Positions 25,431 through 35,319 of a DNA stretch of 64,000 bases are shown in pieces; positions within the stretch are counted from its first letter, which is position 1, and each line of letters starts with the position of its first letter. The position numbers and the translations under genes are program-made. The stretch comes from Sulfuricurvum sp. (GTDB lineage: Bacteria > Campylobacterota > Campylobacteria > Campylobacterales > Sulfurimonadaceae), in contig JAQTTG010000001.1 of assembly GCA_028710885.1 (NCBI GenBank), positions 62,001-126,000 of the forward strand, written 5' to 3'. The notes beneath the pieces are model-generated. The model ran no database searches. It was not told the origin of the DNA and was given only the letters and a program-made list of their open reading frames with translations.

Positions 25431-26965
25431 AGTCCTCGTGAACGTTCAAATAAATCTCTGGCAAAGCCTATGGCTTCATCGCTAATTGCTTCACCGCTAA
25501 TGATTCGTGCAATCTCTTCAATTCTCTCTGAATCATTGAGTTCGCGTACACGACTCTCATTATCTTTATAAATCAAAAAATGTTGTTGCCCCATAGATGT
25601 TAATTGCGGCTGATGTGAAATGACAAAGATTTGATAGCGAGTTGAAAGATGTCGTAATACTTTTGCTACACTCATAGACTCTTCACCACTCAGATTTGCA
25701 TCAATCTCATCAAGCATCAATACTCCACCATCACCACTCATATTCTCAACGCCCAGTGCTAACAAAGCAAGACGAAGACGATTGAACTCTCCGGAACTAA
25801 GTTTATCGAGTTTGGTCCCTGATAGACCAAGAATGGCTTTATCTGTCCCTGCTTCGTTTAAAATACATGGTTCAAGTTCTAATGTCGCTTCACGTAAATA
25901 AAGCATACCGAGATAGCTATTTAACGTTTTTAATGTATCTTTTAAAACTCCGTGACGTAAATTAGAAAGTTCGTTAGCAGTGACTTCCAGTTGAGATTTT
26001 AATAGTGAAATTTGCTTAAACAAATCCGCTTTTGAATGTTCAATTCTCTCATACGATTCAAGTTCAAGAACCTTTTGATCTCGATAAATCAATGCTTCCT
26101 CGACACTTCCATAACGACGCTTTAGCTCTGATATTTGTTCTATACGATCAAGTACGGATTCTACTGATACTTCTTCTAACTCTTCAAGGCGCTCCAAGGA
26201 GCTTTCGAATATACCACGCAATTCATTCATTGCATCATCAAAAAAAGCACTATCTACATCCAAAAGTCCTAATACAGAGCTTACATGTGATTCATATAAA
26301 AAAATACCTTGTGATTGTTCAATTGCTTTTTCAATTTTCTCTTTTTTAGAGAGTTGCTTTTTAATGATATTTAGTTCTTCATCTTCACCAATTTTTGGTT
26401 TTATTGTATCTATCTTATTGATCTCATACGCTGCAAATTCTTTTAATTCTGCAAGGTGTTTTTCCTGCTCTTCAATAAGACGAAGTTTTTCAGAAAATGT
26501 TTTAAATTCAGCAAATTTTATACGATGCAACTCTAGATTAATTTTATGCTGAGGATTAGTAGCAATAATCCGATCATCAATTAGATTCAATAATGCAGAT
26601 GCTTCAAAATCACTGTAGTCTTTTAAGCTTAAATGACGTAAATGAGTTGAACTGATCGATTCCATAGAACTTTTTGAAGTGCTTTGATTGTTTATAAAAT
26701 AGCGGGTTTTCTCTTTTTTTACGTGACGAAAAATATTTATTGATTCATTTTGAAGCCCGAAACGTTCCTCATCAATCACCCAAGAAACACTTGATTCACA
26801 AATTTGAGCTTCAACATTTTCCAGTCCAACCGATGCCAAGATGGAACGCATTAAAATGGATTTTCCACTTCCGCTAGGACCTGTAAATACCACTAGACCC
26901 GGATGAAATTCTAAATCAGCCTCTTTAAAGGTCAAAAATTCTTTTAAATAGAATCTTTCTATCAC
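25427..26965 (-). CDS. recN: DNA repair ATPase RecN
   Basis: SMC-like ATPase of double-strand-break repair, 512 aa, shorter than the E. coli protein (about 553). Walker A is FTGPSGSGKS, a central coiled coil runs from about residue 150 to 330, the ABC signature lies in LSSGEFNRLRLAL, and Walker B is LMLDEIDANLSG. Start is GTG with a GGGGGAA Shine-Dalgarno. The short coiled coil is common in Campylobacterota. It follows nadK by 3 bp. Confidence 0.88.
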   Translation of the reverse strand: MIERFYLKEFLTFKEADLEFHPGLVVFTGPSGSGKSILMRSILASVGLENVEAQICESSVSWVIDEERFGLQNESINIFRHVKKEKTRYFINNQSTSKSSMESISSTHLRHLSLKDYSDFEASALLNLIDDRIIATNPQHKINLELHRIKFAEFKTFSEKLRLIEEQEKHLAELKEFAAYEINKIDTIKPKIGEDEELNIIKKQLSKKEKIEKAIEQSQGIFLYESHVSSVLGLLDVDSAFFDDAMNELRGIFESSLERLEELEEVSVESVLDRIEQISELKRRYGSVEEALIYRDQKVLELESYERIEHSKADLFKQISLLKSQLEVTANELSNLRHGVLKDTLKTLNSYLGMLYLREATLELEPCILNEAGTDKAILGLSGTKLDKLSSGEFNRLRLALLALGVENMSGDGGVLMLDEIDANLSGEESMSVAKVLRHLSTRYQIFVISHQPQLTSMGQQHFLIYKDNESRVRELNDSERIEEIARIISGEAISDEAIGFARDLFERSRGL

Positions 26966-26968
26966 AGA

Positions 26969-27823
26969 TTAATTCCCCCACCCTAATTTCTCTTTGAGAA
27001 CTTCAAAATAGTTAAATTCTTTCCGATGGATCAAATGTGCTGCACCACTGGCAAGTTTCATGTGAACCGTATCATTGTCACTGATTTCTACTAAATCCTG
27101 ACCATCAATAATTACCAATGCACTAGCGTCAGGAGTTTTCATCATAATTTCAAAATGACCGGGTAAAACAACAGGTCGTTGCGTCAACGAATGAGGGCAA
27201 ATAGGTGTAAGGGCAAAAACCTGTGTCAATGGGAACAACACGGGTCCACCAGCCGATAAATTATAAGCAGTTGAACCTGTAGGCGTAGAAACGACTACAC
27301 CGTCACCATAATAAGTATTAAAACTGCGCCCATCAACAAACGTCTCAAGTCGGATCATCTTAGCAATCGAAGGGCGTGTCAAAACGATATCATTAAAAGC
27401 AAAAATTTCACTCTCTCCATTTGGAGTTACAATCGTAGCCTGCAACACTGCACGTTGATCTATACGGTATTCTCCAATCAATAATTTATCTAAAAAAGAT
27501 TCAAGTTCGCTAAAATCAAGATCAGCTAAAAAGCCTAATTTACCGGCATGTATCCCTAAAACAGGAAGTTGATAACGATACGAACGACGAACAGCAGAGA
27601 TTAAAGTCCCATCACCGCCAATAGTAACCAAAAAGTCAGAGTTTTGACACATCATATCAAATGGCTGACCCATCACATCAATCATACCACCACTAATATT
27701 ATCAATTATTACCTCTATATTCTTTGCTTCAAATATACGTTTTGCCTCGAAAAACATCTCTTTTAACTCAGGGGTTGAAGGACGGAGAAGTATTCCCACA
27801 CGCTTAATATTAATTAATTTCAA
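26969..27823 (-). CDS. nadK: NAD kinase
   Basis: Phosphorylates NAD to NADP, 284 aa. The GGDGTL motif is in FLVTIGGDGTLISAVR, followed by the NE/D region and GSTAYNLSAGGPVL. The start is TTG, chosen because a GGGGG Shine-Dalgarno lies 7 nt upstream. It is the first gene of the long minus-strand run down to mrdA. Confidence 0.94.
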   Translation of the reverse strand: MKLINIKRVGILLRPSTPELKEMFFEAKRIFEAKNIEVIIDNISGGMIDVMGQPFDMMCQNSDFLVTIGGDGTLISAVRRSYRYQLPVLGIHAGKLGFLADLDFSELESFLDKLLIGEYRIDQRAVLQATIVTPNGESEIFAFNDIVLTRPSIAKMIRLETFVDGRSFNTYYGDGVVVSTPTGSTAYNLSAGGPVLFPLTQVFALTPICPHSLTQRPVVLPGHFEIMMKTPDASALVIIDGQDLVEISDNDTVHMKLASGAAHLIHRKEFNYFEVLKEKLGWGN

Positions 27824-27851
27824 ATATATTCCCCCTCTTTATATAACCTCT

Positions 27852-27857
27852 ATTATA
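27852..27857 (-). promoter_or_regulatory. Candidate -10 box of the nadK-to-mrdA operon
   Basis: Minus-strand TATAAT (GGTTATAATAGAGG) about 30 nt upstream of the nadK TTG. It lies in the only sizeable gap (110 bp) above this 13-gene run, so it probably drives the whole block. Confidence 0.45.
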
Positions 27858-27933
27858 ACCAATTGTTCCATGAGGTCAAAAATATATGACAAAACACTCT
27901 GATTCAATACATGTATATTTTTACACTATTATT

Positions 27934-28821
27934 TTAAGCCATTAATGATTCAAAGTATTCTAAAGCAATCCCTTCACGCAGTCCATCGTCGATAATGATT
28001 GCATCGTTACATTCAAATGCTTCAAATATAGCCGTAACCATCAATATGCCCGCAACAATGAGTTTTTCACGCCCTATTCCAACATATTTAGCACGGATAG
28101 GCTCTTCCATATCTAACAATTCATGATAAGCACGAAAACATTCAGCCAATGAAAGCCGATAACCGTTTATTTTATCCTGATCATAGCTCTCATAATCCAT
28201 GCCGTTAATATATGCGGCAATTGTGGTAGGCGTTCCGGCAGTCAGAACAAGTTGTTTTATCGGTCTTGCTTCTATAGCTTCAGACACCTGTTTTTTAAAT
28301 TCAATAAGATTTTCTCTTAATAATTCAGAAGTAGCGGAGCGTTCTGAAAGGGTTACAATACCATAATTAAGACTTGCAAAGACCACATGATCATTATCAC
28401 AATGGATAAGTTCTGTTGAGCCTCCACCAATATCGGCTAAAATGAATGAAGTGGGTTCAAGTGCAAGTTTATTAAGGCGATAACGTACTGCCATTAGCGT
28501 AAGATACGCCTCTTTTTTCGGATCAATAATGACAAATTTTACATTTGTTTCTACTGCTATTTTTTCAATAATTTCATGAGAGTTTAAAGCCATTCGCATG
28601 GCTGCAGTGGTATAACCGACAACTTCATGAATCGAAAAATCAAATATACTTTTTGCTTCTACAATAGCATCAATAATTCGTTGATATCCATTTTCGCCAA
28701 TTTTTCCTGTCTCGTACAAAGACTCGGCAGTTTTAACTATTTTTTCAAATCTCTTTCCCCATATTTTCCCGTCATACTCAATAAAACGTATCGTATTGGA
28801 GCCTAAATCGATTGCTATCAT
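27934..28821 (-). CDS. Ppx/GppA-type exopolyphosphatase
   Basis: 295 aa actin-fold phosphatase: IAIDLGSNTIRF (phosphate 1), ADIGGGSTEL (phosphate 2) and TAGTPTT near the C-terminus. It contains only the two ASKHA subdomains and lacks the C-terminal HD region of long Ppx, as in other short campylobacterotal Ppx/GppA proteins. It may hydrolyse polyphosphate or pppGpp; sequence does not separate these. It begins exactly after the WD40 gene stop. Confidence 0.88.
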   Translation of the reverse strand: MIAIDLGSNTIRFIEYDGKIWGKRFEKIVKTAESLYETGKIGENGYQRIIDAIVEAKSIFDFSIHEVVGYTTAAMRMALNSHEIIEKIAVETNVKFVIIDPKKEAYLTLMAVRYRLNKLALEPTSFILADIGGGSTELIHCDNDHVVFASLNYGIVTLSERSATSELLRENLIEFKKQVSEAIEARPIKQLVLTAGTPTTIAAYINGMDYESYDQDKINGYRLSLAECFRAYHELLDMEEPIRAKYVGIGREKLIVAGILMVTAIFEAFECNDAIIIDDGLREGIALEYFESLMA

Positions 28822-30951
28822 CTAAATACCGGTACATATATTTTCTATTTGAATTGCCGGTGTCCATGATTCTAGTGATCCTTGCTTTAATAATTCCAAA
28901 TCAAGTTGCGTCTCATATCTATTTTTGAAATAACCAAAGACCGTCAAAATGCCTTGATCAATACCAAAAGTTTTTACATACAAGGTAATGCCATTTTCAA
29001 TCACAGAAGAAGACTCTTTTGCTCGAATTTTATGCTCTAGCTGTACGCAATAAGACTGTGCCATAACGCTTCCCATAGCAACATATTTGTCTTGTATAGA
29101 CTTATACGGTTCAAATACTTCCAAAGTTTTTGCTGCCAACCCTTTTGCCGCATATTTTTGTGCTTTATCAACTATTAAATTCCATTGTTGTTCCAATAAC
29201 TGCGCTTCCGGAATATCATAAAGCAATGGGTATGCACTAAGATATGCGAAAGCATTTAGAAGATTATTGGATGTTATCGCATCATAAAAGAGATGTTTAA
29301 CTCTAATCGCTTCAATTATTCCATTGGCTTCATGGGCATACGCAGGAAATGCAACCAAAATATCACACGCTTTTTTTGCCGTCGCATATTCGCCGCTTGT
29401 ATACGATTTTTGAGCCTGTATATAAACTCTATCTGCATAATCGATTATTTTATTGTATTCAGAAAATTCTTTTAAAAATGGGAGTGCTTTAACCAAATCG
29501 AAAAACTTGACATAATCGCGTTGAGCAATCACTTTTAAAAAATATTCATACATTCTACGTTGCTCAAAGAGTTGCTGAATCAATACCGTTTTTTCAGAAA
29601 TACCTCTGTAGGGAGCCAATAATGTACGTGCTTGATCTTCACCATTTGATTTATTGATCAACTCTTGTGCCTTCGTAAAAAGCTTTCTCCAGTTAAGTTC
29701 CATTTTACGATATGGCTCAGAGTCTTTAAAAACCGGATATTGTTTTGCCATCGAATACGCTAACGTAAAACGTCCTTCATTGACAGATGTCAAAAATTGA
29801 GGATATTTTTCATAATCATGCAAGATTTGAGAAATCATCCCATTTTTTCTTGGTATACCCGCAAACATATTGAGTAACTCTTTAGCTTTGCTAAATTCTT
29901 TCTTTTCTAAGTACGCACGTGCTTTTTCAATCACATCTGACCAAATCTGCTCTGCCAAGAAATAAGGTTTCCCATAAACTAATATCGGGTTATCTTCCAG
30001 TGCATCATAAAATGCTTTATATTGACGTTCTCGCAACATACCCATGTATAATGCTTCATCCCCAAAAAGTGAGTACACACGGACGATTCCATCCATAGTC
30101 CCGACCGCTAATCGTAAAGGGCTTTCGAGAAATGTCATGCTGGTAATTTGCTCACCTTCGACAAGATAGCGCTGTTTCACAAGTTCCATCGTTTGTAAGT
30201 CATATAAACCGATATGTCCGAGTTTTGTCCCTACAAAGGCAAACCGATAATCAGGGCTAGTAATCATCGTCGTAATATCATCATTCATTTTTGTCAAACG
30301 TTTAATTACTTTTCCGCTTGCGATGTCCCAGAGTATCAAGGCCCCCTCTTTTTCTGCCGAAAGTAGTTTTGCTTCCGGTAAAAATACAATTTTCATGACG
30401 ACACTGTTATGTCCGCGTAATCTAATCGGATGCTTTTGTGTAGAGAGGTTTAAAACATTAATTGTACGATCAAAACTTCCTGTTGCAACCCACTGCCCGC
30501 GATTATCAAAAGCAATCGTACTGATGAAATCCAAATGACTCGGTAAAGAAAACGCTAAACGAGAAGTTGAGAGTACCCACGCAAACGCTTTACCATCTTG
30601 TCCGCAGGTAAAACAGTAGCGATTATTCGGATCAATTGCGACACTCTCTATCTCACCGCTATGAGAACCAATTTTGTAAATGAGTTCTTTTTTTGAAATA
30701 TTAAAAACAGCTGCTTTATGGGTTGTGGGTAACACAGAAATAGCATATTCACCATTCATAGAAGCATCAACGATTGATTCGATAAATAGTTTGTGCTGTA
30801 TGCTTGCTTTGAAACCACCCGCTACAGCATAGGTATTAGGATCGATAATTCTTAATGTATTTTGGGAATCTACAATTGTCAATTGCCCATTAGAGAGTGT
30901 TTTAGTTAGGAGTATAGGGCTTTTAATATTAAATAATTTTATTGGTTCCAT
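28822..30951 (-). CDS. WD40-repeat protein with helical C-terminal half
   Basis: 709 aa without signal peptide. Residues 1-300 form about six to seven WD40 blades (for example GKAFAWVLS, VATGSFDRTINVLNLS, ALILWDIASGKVI, VGTMDGIVRVYS). Residues 310-700 are alpha-helical with repeated short helices (EFSKAKELLNMF, EYATAKKACDIL), resembling TPR-like solenoids. This architecture suggests a cytosolic scaffold. No enzymatic motif is seen. It lies between ilvA and ppx in one transcript. No recognised name. Confidence 0.75.
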   Translation of the reverse strand: MEPIKLFNIKSPILLTKTLSNGQLTIVDSQNTLRIIDPNTYAVAGGFKASIQHKLFIESIVDASMNGEYAISVLPTTHKAAVFNISKKELIYKIGSHSGEIESVAIDPNNRYCFTCGQDGKAFAWVLSTSRLAFSLPSHLDFISTIAFDNRGQWVATGSFDRTINVLNLSTQKHPIRLRGHNSVVMKIVFLPEAKLLSAEKEGALILWDIASGKVIKRLTKMNDDITTMITSPDYRFAFVGTKLGHIGLYDLQTMELVKQRYLVEGEQITSMTFLESPLRLAVGTMDGIVRVYSLFGDEALYMGMLRERQYKAFYDALEDNPILVYGKPYFLAEQIWSDVIEKARAYLEKKEFSKAKELLNMFAGIPRKNGMISQILHDYEKYPQFLTSVNEGRFTLAYSMAKQYPVFKDSEPYRKMELNWRKLFTKAQELINKSNGEDQARTLLAPYRGISEKTVLIQQLFEQRRMYEYFLKVIAQRDYVKFFDLVKALPFLKEFSEYNKIIDYADRVYIQAQKSYTSGEYATAKKACDILVAFPAYAHEANGIIEAIRVKHLFYDAITSNNLLNAFAYLSAYPLLYDIPEAQLLEQQWNLIVDKAQKYAAKGLAAKTLEVFEPYKSIQDKYVAMGSVMAQSYCVQLEHKIRAKESSSVIENGITLYVKTFGIDQGILTVFGYFKNRYETQLDLELLKQGSLESWTPAIQIENICTGI

Positions 30952-30969
30952 ACTCTCACAAACTCCTAT

Positions 30970-32181
30970 TTAATGTTCTTCACTGCTAAGGTATCGATGC
31001 TCTTTTAATAAGACGCGAATTTGAGACTGATGGTCTTGCCCTTTCGTTTCCAAATGGATAGTAACATTGGCATCACCGTATGCCAATGTCGTAGAAGTAC
31101 GATCATAAGCGATATGAACTATATTAGCATTCAACCCTTGAAGCATTTCGGTTAATTTCATTAAAGCGCCTGGTTTATCAATCAGTGTAACCGTAAGTTT
31201 CATTTTACGCCCCGATTTGATAAGCCCTTTCTCTATAATAATAGATAAAAGTGTTACGTCCATATTTCCGCCACTCAGTATGATGCCAACTTTTTTACCT
31301 TTTAATTCACCTAATTTTCCGTGCAATACAGCTGCTACACCTACAGCTCCGGCACCCTCAACGACCAATTTTTGACGCTCAAGCAAAAATAAAATAGCAT
31401 TAGCAATCTCTTCATCATCAACACTTACCATACTATCAACGCAGTCTAGGATATGCCCCAATGTAATTTCAGAAGTATCACGTACAGCAATTCCATCAGC
31501 TATTGTTCTTACAGAAACACTGTCAATCGCTTTTTTTGCTTCAAAAGATTCTTTCATAGCCGGAGCGCCCAATGCACTTACACCGATAACTTGAGTTTTT
31601 GGAGACAAGGATTTAAAAACTGAAGAGATACCGGAAATCAAGCCACCTCCACCGACGGGAATAATCACTGCATCGAGATCATTAATAGTACTAATCATTT
31701 CAAGAGCAATTGTCCCTTGTCCAGCCATAACGGCATCATCCGTAAATGGATGAACAAATACCATTCCCTGTTCACGACCATACGTTGAAGCATAAGCATA
31801 AGCTTCATCATAATTGCTTCCTGCCAAAATAACTTCAGCACCATAATAGCGCACTCCATTAATTTTTGTCAGCGGCGTTGATTCAGGCATAACAATCTGT
31901 GCCTTGATTCCAAATATTTGTGCTGCCATTGCCACGCCTTGTGCATGATTTCCAGCACTTGCGGCGATTACTCCGCATTGACGTTCTGATTCACTCAAAA
32001 TAGCTATTTTATTGTATGCACCACGTATTTTAAATGCTCCGGTAACTTGGAGATTCTCTTTTTTTAAATAAATTTCACATCCGCACTCTTCACTGAGTCT
32101 CGGAGCATACGCAAACGGTGTTTCAACCACAATCCCTTTGATACGTTCATGTGCACTATAAATTTTTTCTAAATCAATCAA
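30970..32181 (-). CDS. ilvA: Threonine ammonia-lyase (threonine deaminase)
   Basis: PLP enzyme converting threonine to 2-oxobutyrate, first step to isoleucine. 403 aa with the PLP lysine in GAFKIRGAYN, the glycine-rich phosphate-binding loop PVGGGGLISG, and a single C-terminal ACT domain (LTVTLIDKPGALMKLTEML...). One ACT domain rather than two regulatory ACT-like domains is the shorter type; whether it is feedback-inhibited by isoleucine is not visible. Nine bp after the CoA-binding gene. Confidence 0.92.
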   Translation of the reverse strand: MIDLEKIYSAHERIKGIVVETPFAYAPRLSEECGCEIYLKKENLQVTGAFKIRGAYNKIAILSESERQCGVIAASAGNHAQGVAMAAQIFGIKAQIVMPESTPLTKINGVRYYGAEVILAGSNYDEAYAYASTYGREQGMVFVHPFTDDAVMAGQGTIALEMISTINDLDAVIIPVGGGGLISGISSVFKSLSPKTQVIGVSALGAPAMKESFEAKKAIDSVSVRTIADGIAVRDTSEITLGHILDCVDSMVSVDDEEIANAILFLLERQKLVVEGAGAVGVAAVLHGKLGELKGKKVGIILSGGNMDVTLLSIIIEKGLIKSGRKMKLTVTLIDKPGALMKLTEMLQGLNANIVHIAYDRTSTTLAYGDANVTIHLETKGQDHQSQIRVLLKEHRYLSSEEH

Positions 32182-32190
32182 TTTTTACCT

Positions 32191-32622
32191 TTAACCGTGA
32201 ATACGTCGATGTTCGACCATACTACAGTGATTTTGAACTACTTTCATACCTGCACTACTAGCACGTTCTGCAGCTTTGTTATTAACTATACCTTTTTGTG
32301 CCCAAAAAACTTTAATATCATTGCGTGCAATACAAACATCAGCAATTGCTTCAAGCGCATCAGGTTTCCGAAATATATTCACCATATCGATAGGAAACGG
32401 TATTTCTGTAAGCGAACGGTAAACTTTTTCCCCCAGAATGATCTCTTCTTGAGGGTATACAGGAATAATGGTATATCCAACACTCTGTAGATATTCGGCA
32501 ACTCGATAACTATCTTTACTTGGATCAGGAGATAGCCCTAAAACTGCTATGGTTTTTACTTCATCTAAAATAGTTTTAATTTCATTATTTGTTGCATTGA
32601 CGGTGGGAAATTCACACTCCAT
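32191..32622 (-). CDS. CoA-binding domain protein (YccU-like)
   Basis: 143 aa single Rossmann CoA_binding_2 domain: TIAVLGLSPDPSKDSYRVAEYLQ, YPQEEIILGEKVYRSLTEIP, VNIFRKPDA and WAQKGI. Family members bind CoA, but their role is unknown. The first 12 residues precede the fold. An AAGGAG Shine-Dalgarno and a -10 box stand upstream. Confidence 0.88.
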   Translation of the reverse strand: MECEFPTVNATNNEIKTILDEVKTIAVLGLSPDPSKDSYRVAEYLQSVGYTIIPVYPQEEIILGEKVYRSLTEIPFPIDMVNIFRKPDALEAIADVCIARNDIKVFWAQKGIVNNKAAERASSAGMKVVQNHCSMVEHRRIHG

Positions 32623-32649
32623 ACAAACTCCTTAGGGTAAAAGTTTCTT

Positions 32650-32655
32650 ATTATA
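32650..32655 (-). promoter_or_regulatory. Candidate -10 box of the CoA-binding/ilvA/WD40/ppx operon
   Basis: Minus-strand TATAAT (GGTATAATAAG) about 28 nt before the ATG, in the 43-bp gap after gltA. Confidence 0.45.
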
Positions 32656-32665
32656 CCAAAATACG

Positions 32666-33934
32666 CTACAGTCTCTTTTTGTCGTATCCGATGTAACGCT
32701 GTCTTGGCCGCGCTATCTTCATTTCAGGATCATTTTTTAGCTCTATCCATTGAGTGACCCAACCTACTGAACGACCGATTACAAATATAATCGTAAACAT
32801 CGATTTTGGAATTTTAAGCGCAGTGAGTATTAATCCTGAATAAAAATCAATATTCGGATAAAGTTTACGCTGGATAAAATATTCATCACTCAGTGCAATC
32901 TGTTCAATTTTTTCTGCTATGTTTAATAGATCATTATTGACACCCAGTTCATCTTTTAATTGATCCAAAAGATTTTTAAGAATTTTTGCACGCGGATCAA
33001 AATTTTTATAGACTCTATGACCGAATCCCATCAGTTTGAATTCGTCATTCGGATCTTTAGCACGCGCTATAAATTCATCTACCTTATCTACACTGCCGAT
33101 GTATTCAAGCTGTGCAACGACTGACTCATTTGCACCGCCATGAGCCCTACCCCACAGTGCATTGATTCCAGCAGATAGGGCTGCATACGGATGCGCCCCC
33201 GTAGAGGCAACGGCACGTACAGTTGAGGTCGACGCATTTTGCTCGTGATCGGCATGCAATGTAAAAATCGTATCTAGTGCCTTCACCTCGACATCACGGA
33301 TTTCAAGATTCTCTCCCGGATAGGCACGCATCATGTATAAAAAGTTCTCTGTAAAAGGACGCTCGATATCAGGATAAATATACGGTATCCCAAACATTCT
33401 CCTGTGGGTAAATGCTGCCAAAGTAGGAATTTTCGCAATAATGCGTCGTGCCATAATTTGAGCATCTTCATCTGTTTTTACATTTAAATGTTCAAAATAA
33501 AAGGTAGAAAGTGCTGAAACAGCAGATGACATCATTGCCATCGGGTGAGCTTTATCAGGAAATGCATCAAAAAGACGTTTTAATCCCTCATGAACAAAAG
33601 AGCGTTTACGTAATTCCATGTCAAATGACGCCCGCTCACTCTCGTTTGGTAAATGTCCAGTCAGTAACAAATACGCTACATCCAAATAGCTTTTTTTAGT
33701 AGCCAAATCACTAATATCGTATCCTCGATATCGCAACTCACCTTTTTCACCATCTATGTATGTTATCGCTGAACTGCAACTGGCTGTTGAGGTAAAGCCG
33801 GGATCATACGTAAACATCCCACTCTCTTTATATAGATTCCTTACATCGATAACATCAGGACCTACTGTAGGATGTAAAATGGAAAAGGTATAACTTTTAT
33901 CGGTACGGTTGTCAATCAATGTAATAGTATCCAT
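32666..33934 (-). CDS. gltA: Citrate synthase (type II)
   Basis: Condenses acetyl-CoA and oxaloacetate. 422 aa from the ATG of MDTITLIDNRT; the frame extends 25 codons upstream, but a GGGAGTTT Shine-Dalgarno precedes this ATG and families start here. Active-site segments are LHADHEQNASTSTVR, MGFGHRVYKNFDPRA and DFYSGLIL. The N-terminal beta domain marks the hexameric, NADH-sensitive type II class. In an organism with a reductive TCA arm it may work oxidatively, or in reverse if ATP-citrate lyase is absent. Confidence 0.94.
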   Translation of the reverse strand: MDTITLIDNRTDKSYTFSILHPTVGPDVIDVRNLYKESGMFTYDPGFTSTASCSSAITYIDGEKGELRYRGYDISDLATKKSYLDVAYLLLTGHLPNESERASFDMELRKRSFVHEGLKRLFDAFPDKAHPMAMMSSAVSALSTFYFEHLNVKTDEDAQIMARRIIAKIPTLAAFTHRRMFGIPYIYPDIERPFTENFLYMMRAYPGENLEIRDVEVKALDTIFTLHADHEQNASTSTVRAVASTGAHPYAALSAGINALWGRAHGGANESVVAQLEYIGSVDKVDEFIARAKDPNDEFKLMGFGHRVYKNFDPRAKILKNLLDQLKDELGVNNDLLNIAEKIEQIALSDEYFIQRKLYPNIDFYSGLILTALKIPKSMFTIIFVIGRSVGWVTQWIELKNDPEMKIARPRQRYIGYDKKRL

Positions 33935-34081
33935 AGAAGAAACTCCCAATGCAAAGGATTCATAAGATGTAATATTACTATAGCTAAAAGGGATGAGAAT
34001 ATCAAACAAATCCTAGTTAATACATTTATGTTTAGTTTCGATAAGATATATTTTTATACACTTCAGCATAAAGTGATGTTC

Positions 34082-35008
34082 ATGGCATATCCCATAGAGA
34101 AAAAACTCGTTATCGCGATCTCATCGAGCGCACTGTTCGATCTCTCAGAATCTCAAGCGATCTTTACCGAAAAAGGGCCAAAAGCATACAAAGCATTCCA
34201 AGAGGCAAATCTCGACAACGTTTTGAACAAAGGGGTAGCCTTTCCGTTTATCAAACGATTTCTCAATATCAACAAACGCTTTAACGTCGAACAGCCCGTC
34301 GAGGTGGTCTTGCTCTCTCGAAACTCCGCCTCTACGGGCAAGCGGGTTTTTCGCTCTATCCAGCATTACGGTCTCGATATTACCCGTGCGGCATTTATGG
34401 AGGGGAAATCGCCGTATGAATACATCCCTGCTTTTAACGCATCGCTCTTTTTATCCGCCAACGAATTGGATGTCCAAGACGCAATCAGTGCAGGCTACCC
34501 CGCAGGTGTCGTTCTGCCGAGCAAGATCGTCCTCGATGATGACGAAGAGGAGCTTAGAATCGCGTTTGACTTTGACGGGGTTATCGCCGATGATGAGTCC
34601 GAGAGTGTCTATAAAAACGGTGAACTCAAAGGTTTCCACGCCTATGAAGTCGCTAACTCTCACATCCCTCATCAACCCGGACCTCTCGCCGATTTGTTCA
34701 CCAAACTCTCACTGATGCAACAGCTCGAAGACAAAGAGGTGGAAAAAGATCACAACTACAAACGTATCCTCAATACCTCTATCGTCACCGCGCGCAGTGC
34801 TCCGTCACATGAGCGGGTTATCACGACACTGGAACATTGGGGTGTGAGTGCGAATGAAACCTTTTTCTTGGGCGGAATGGCAAAAGATCGGATACTCTCC
34901 CGCCTCAAACCGCACATGTTTTTCGATGATCAAAAATCTCATTTGGTCTCAGATGGGGATGATATTCCGATGGTGCATATACCGTTTGGGATTGCGAATA
35001 GGAAGTGA
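34082..35008 (+). CDS. NT5C1-type 5'-nucleotidase
   Basis: About 308 aa from ATG 34082 (ATG 34076 and 34028 are alternatives). It matches the cytosolic 5'-nucleotidase I family: PIEKKLVIAISSSALFDL at the N-terminus, VVLLSRNSASTGKRVF, and the HAD motif IAFDFDGVIADDESE in the second half, followed by FFLGGMAKDRIL and FFDDQKSH. It would dephosphorylate nucleoside monophosphates. The gene is visibly richer in G+C than its neighbours, hinting at later acquisition. It is a lone plus-strand gene divergent from gltA. Confidence 0.82.
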   Translation: MAYPIEKKLVIAISSSALFDLSESQAIFTEKGPKAYKAFQEANLDNVLNKGVAFPFIKRFLNINKRFNVEQPVEVVLLSRNSASTGKRVFRSIQHYGLDITRAAFMEGKSPYEYIPAFNASLFLSANELDVQDAISAGYPAGVVLPSKIVLDDDEEELRIAFDFDGVIADDESESVYKNGELKGFHAYEVANSHIPHQPGPLADLFTKLSLMQQLEDKEVEKDHNYKRILNTSIVTARSAPSHERVITTLEHWGVSANETFFLGGMAKDRILSRLKPHMFFDDQKSHLVSDGDDIPMVHIPFGIANRK

Positions 35009-35030
35009 TTGAATTCATTTACAAATAAAG

Positions 35031-35318
35031 CTAATGTTTCTCAAATCCTTTTTGTCGAAACACCGTCAAAATATGCACATTTACCTCTCGTACATGAAAT
35101 ACGATCGTATATCCTTTATATATCAAATCCCTCGTTTGTTCATCTTCAGCATAAAAACTTTCCCGACATCGAAACGGCATTTCCGATAACGTATTAATAG
35201 CATTTTCAAGTTCTCTGATAAATTGGTTGGCTTTTGTTTGAGAGTCTTTTGAAGTGATGAAGGTATGAATTTGAATGAGGTCTTGCAGAGCTTCCGGTTC
35301 GACGATGATTTCGTACAT
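35031..35318 (-). CDS. RelE/ParE-family toxin
   Basis: 95 aa: MYEIIVEPEALQDLIQI at the N-terminus, a helical hairpin (QFIRELENAINTLSEMPFRCRES) and the beta C-terminus LIYKGYTIVFHVREVNVHILTVFRQK, which is the RelE/ParE core. Either mRNA interferase or gyrase poison; the absence of clear RelE catalytic His/Lys clusters does not decide. It starts 1 bp after the antitoxin stop. Confidence 0.78.
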   Translation of the reverse strand: MYEIIVEPEALQDLIQIHTFITSKDSQTKANQFIRELENAINTLSEMPFRCRESFYAEDEQTRDLIYKGYTIVFHVREVNVHILTVFRQKGFEKH

Positions 35319-35319
35319 T

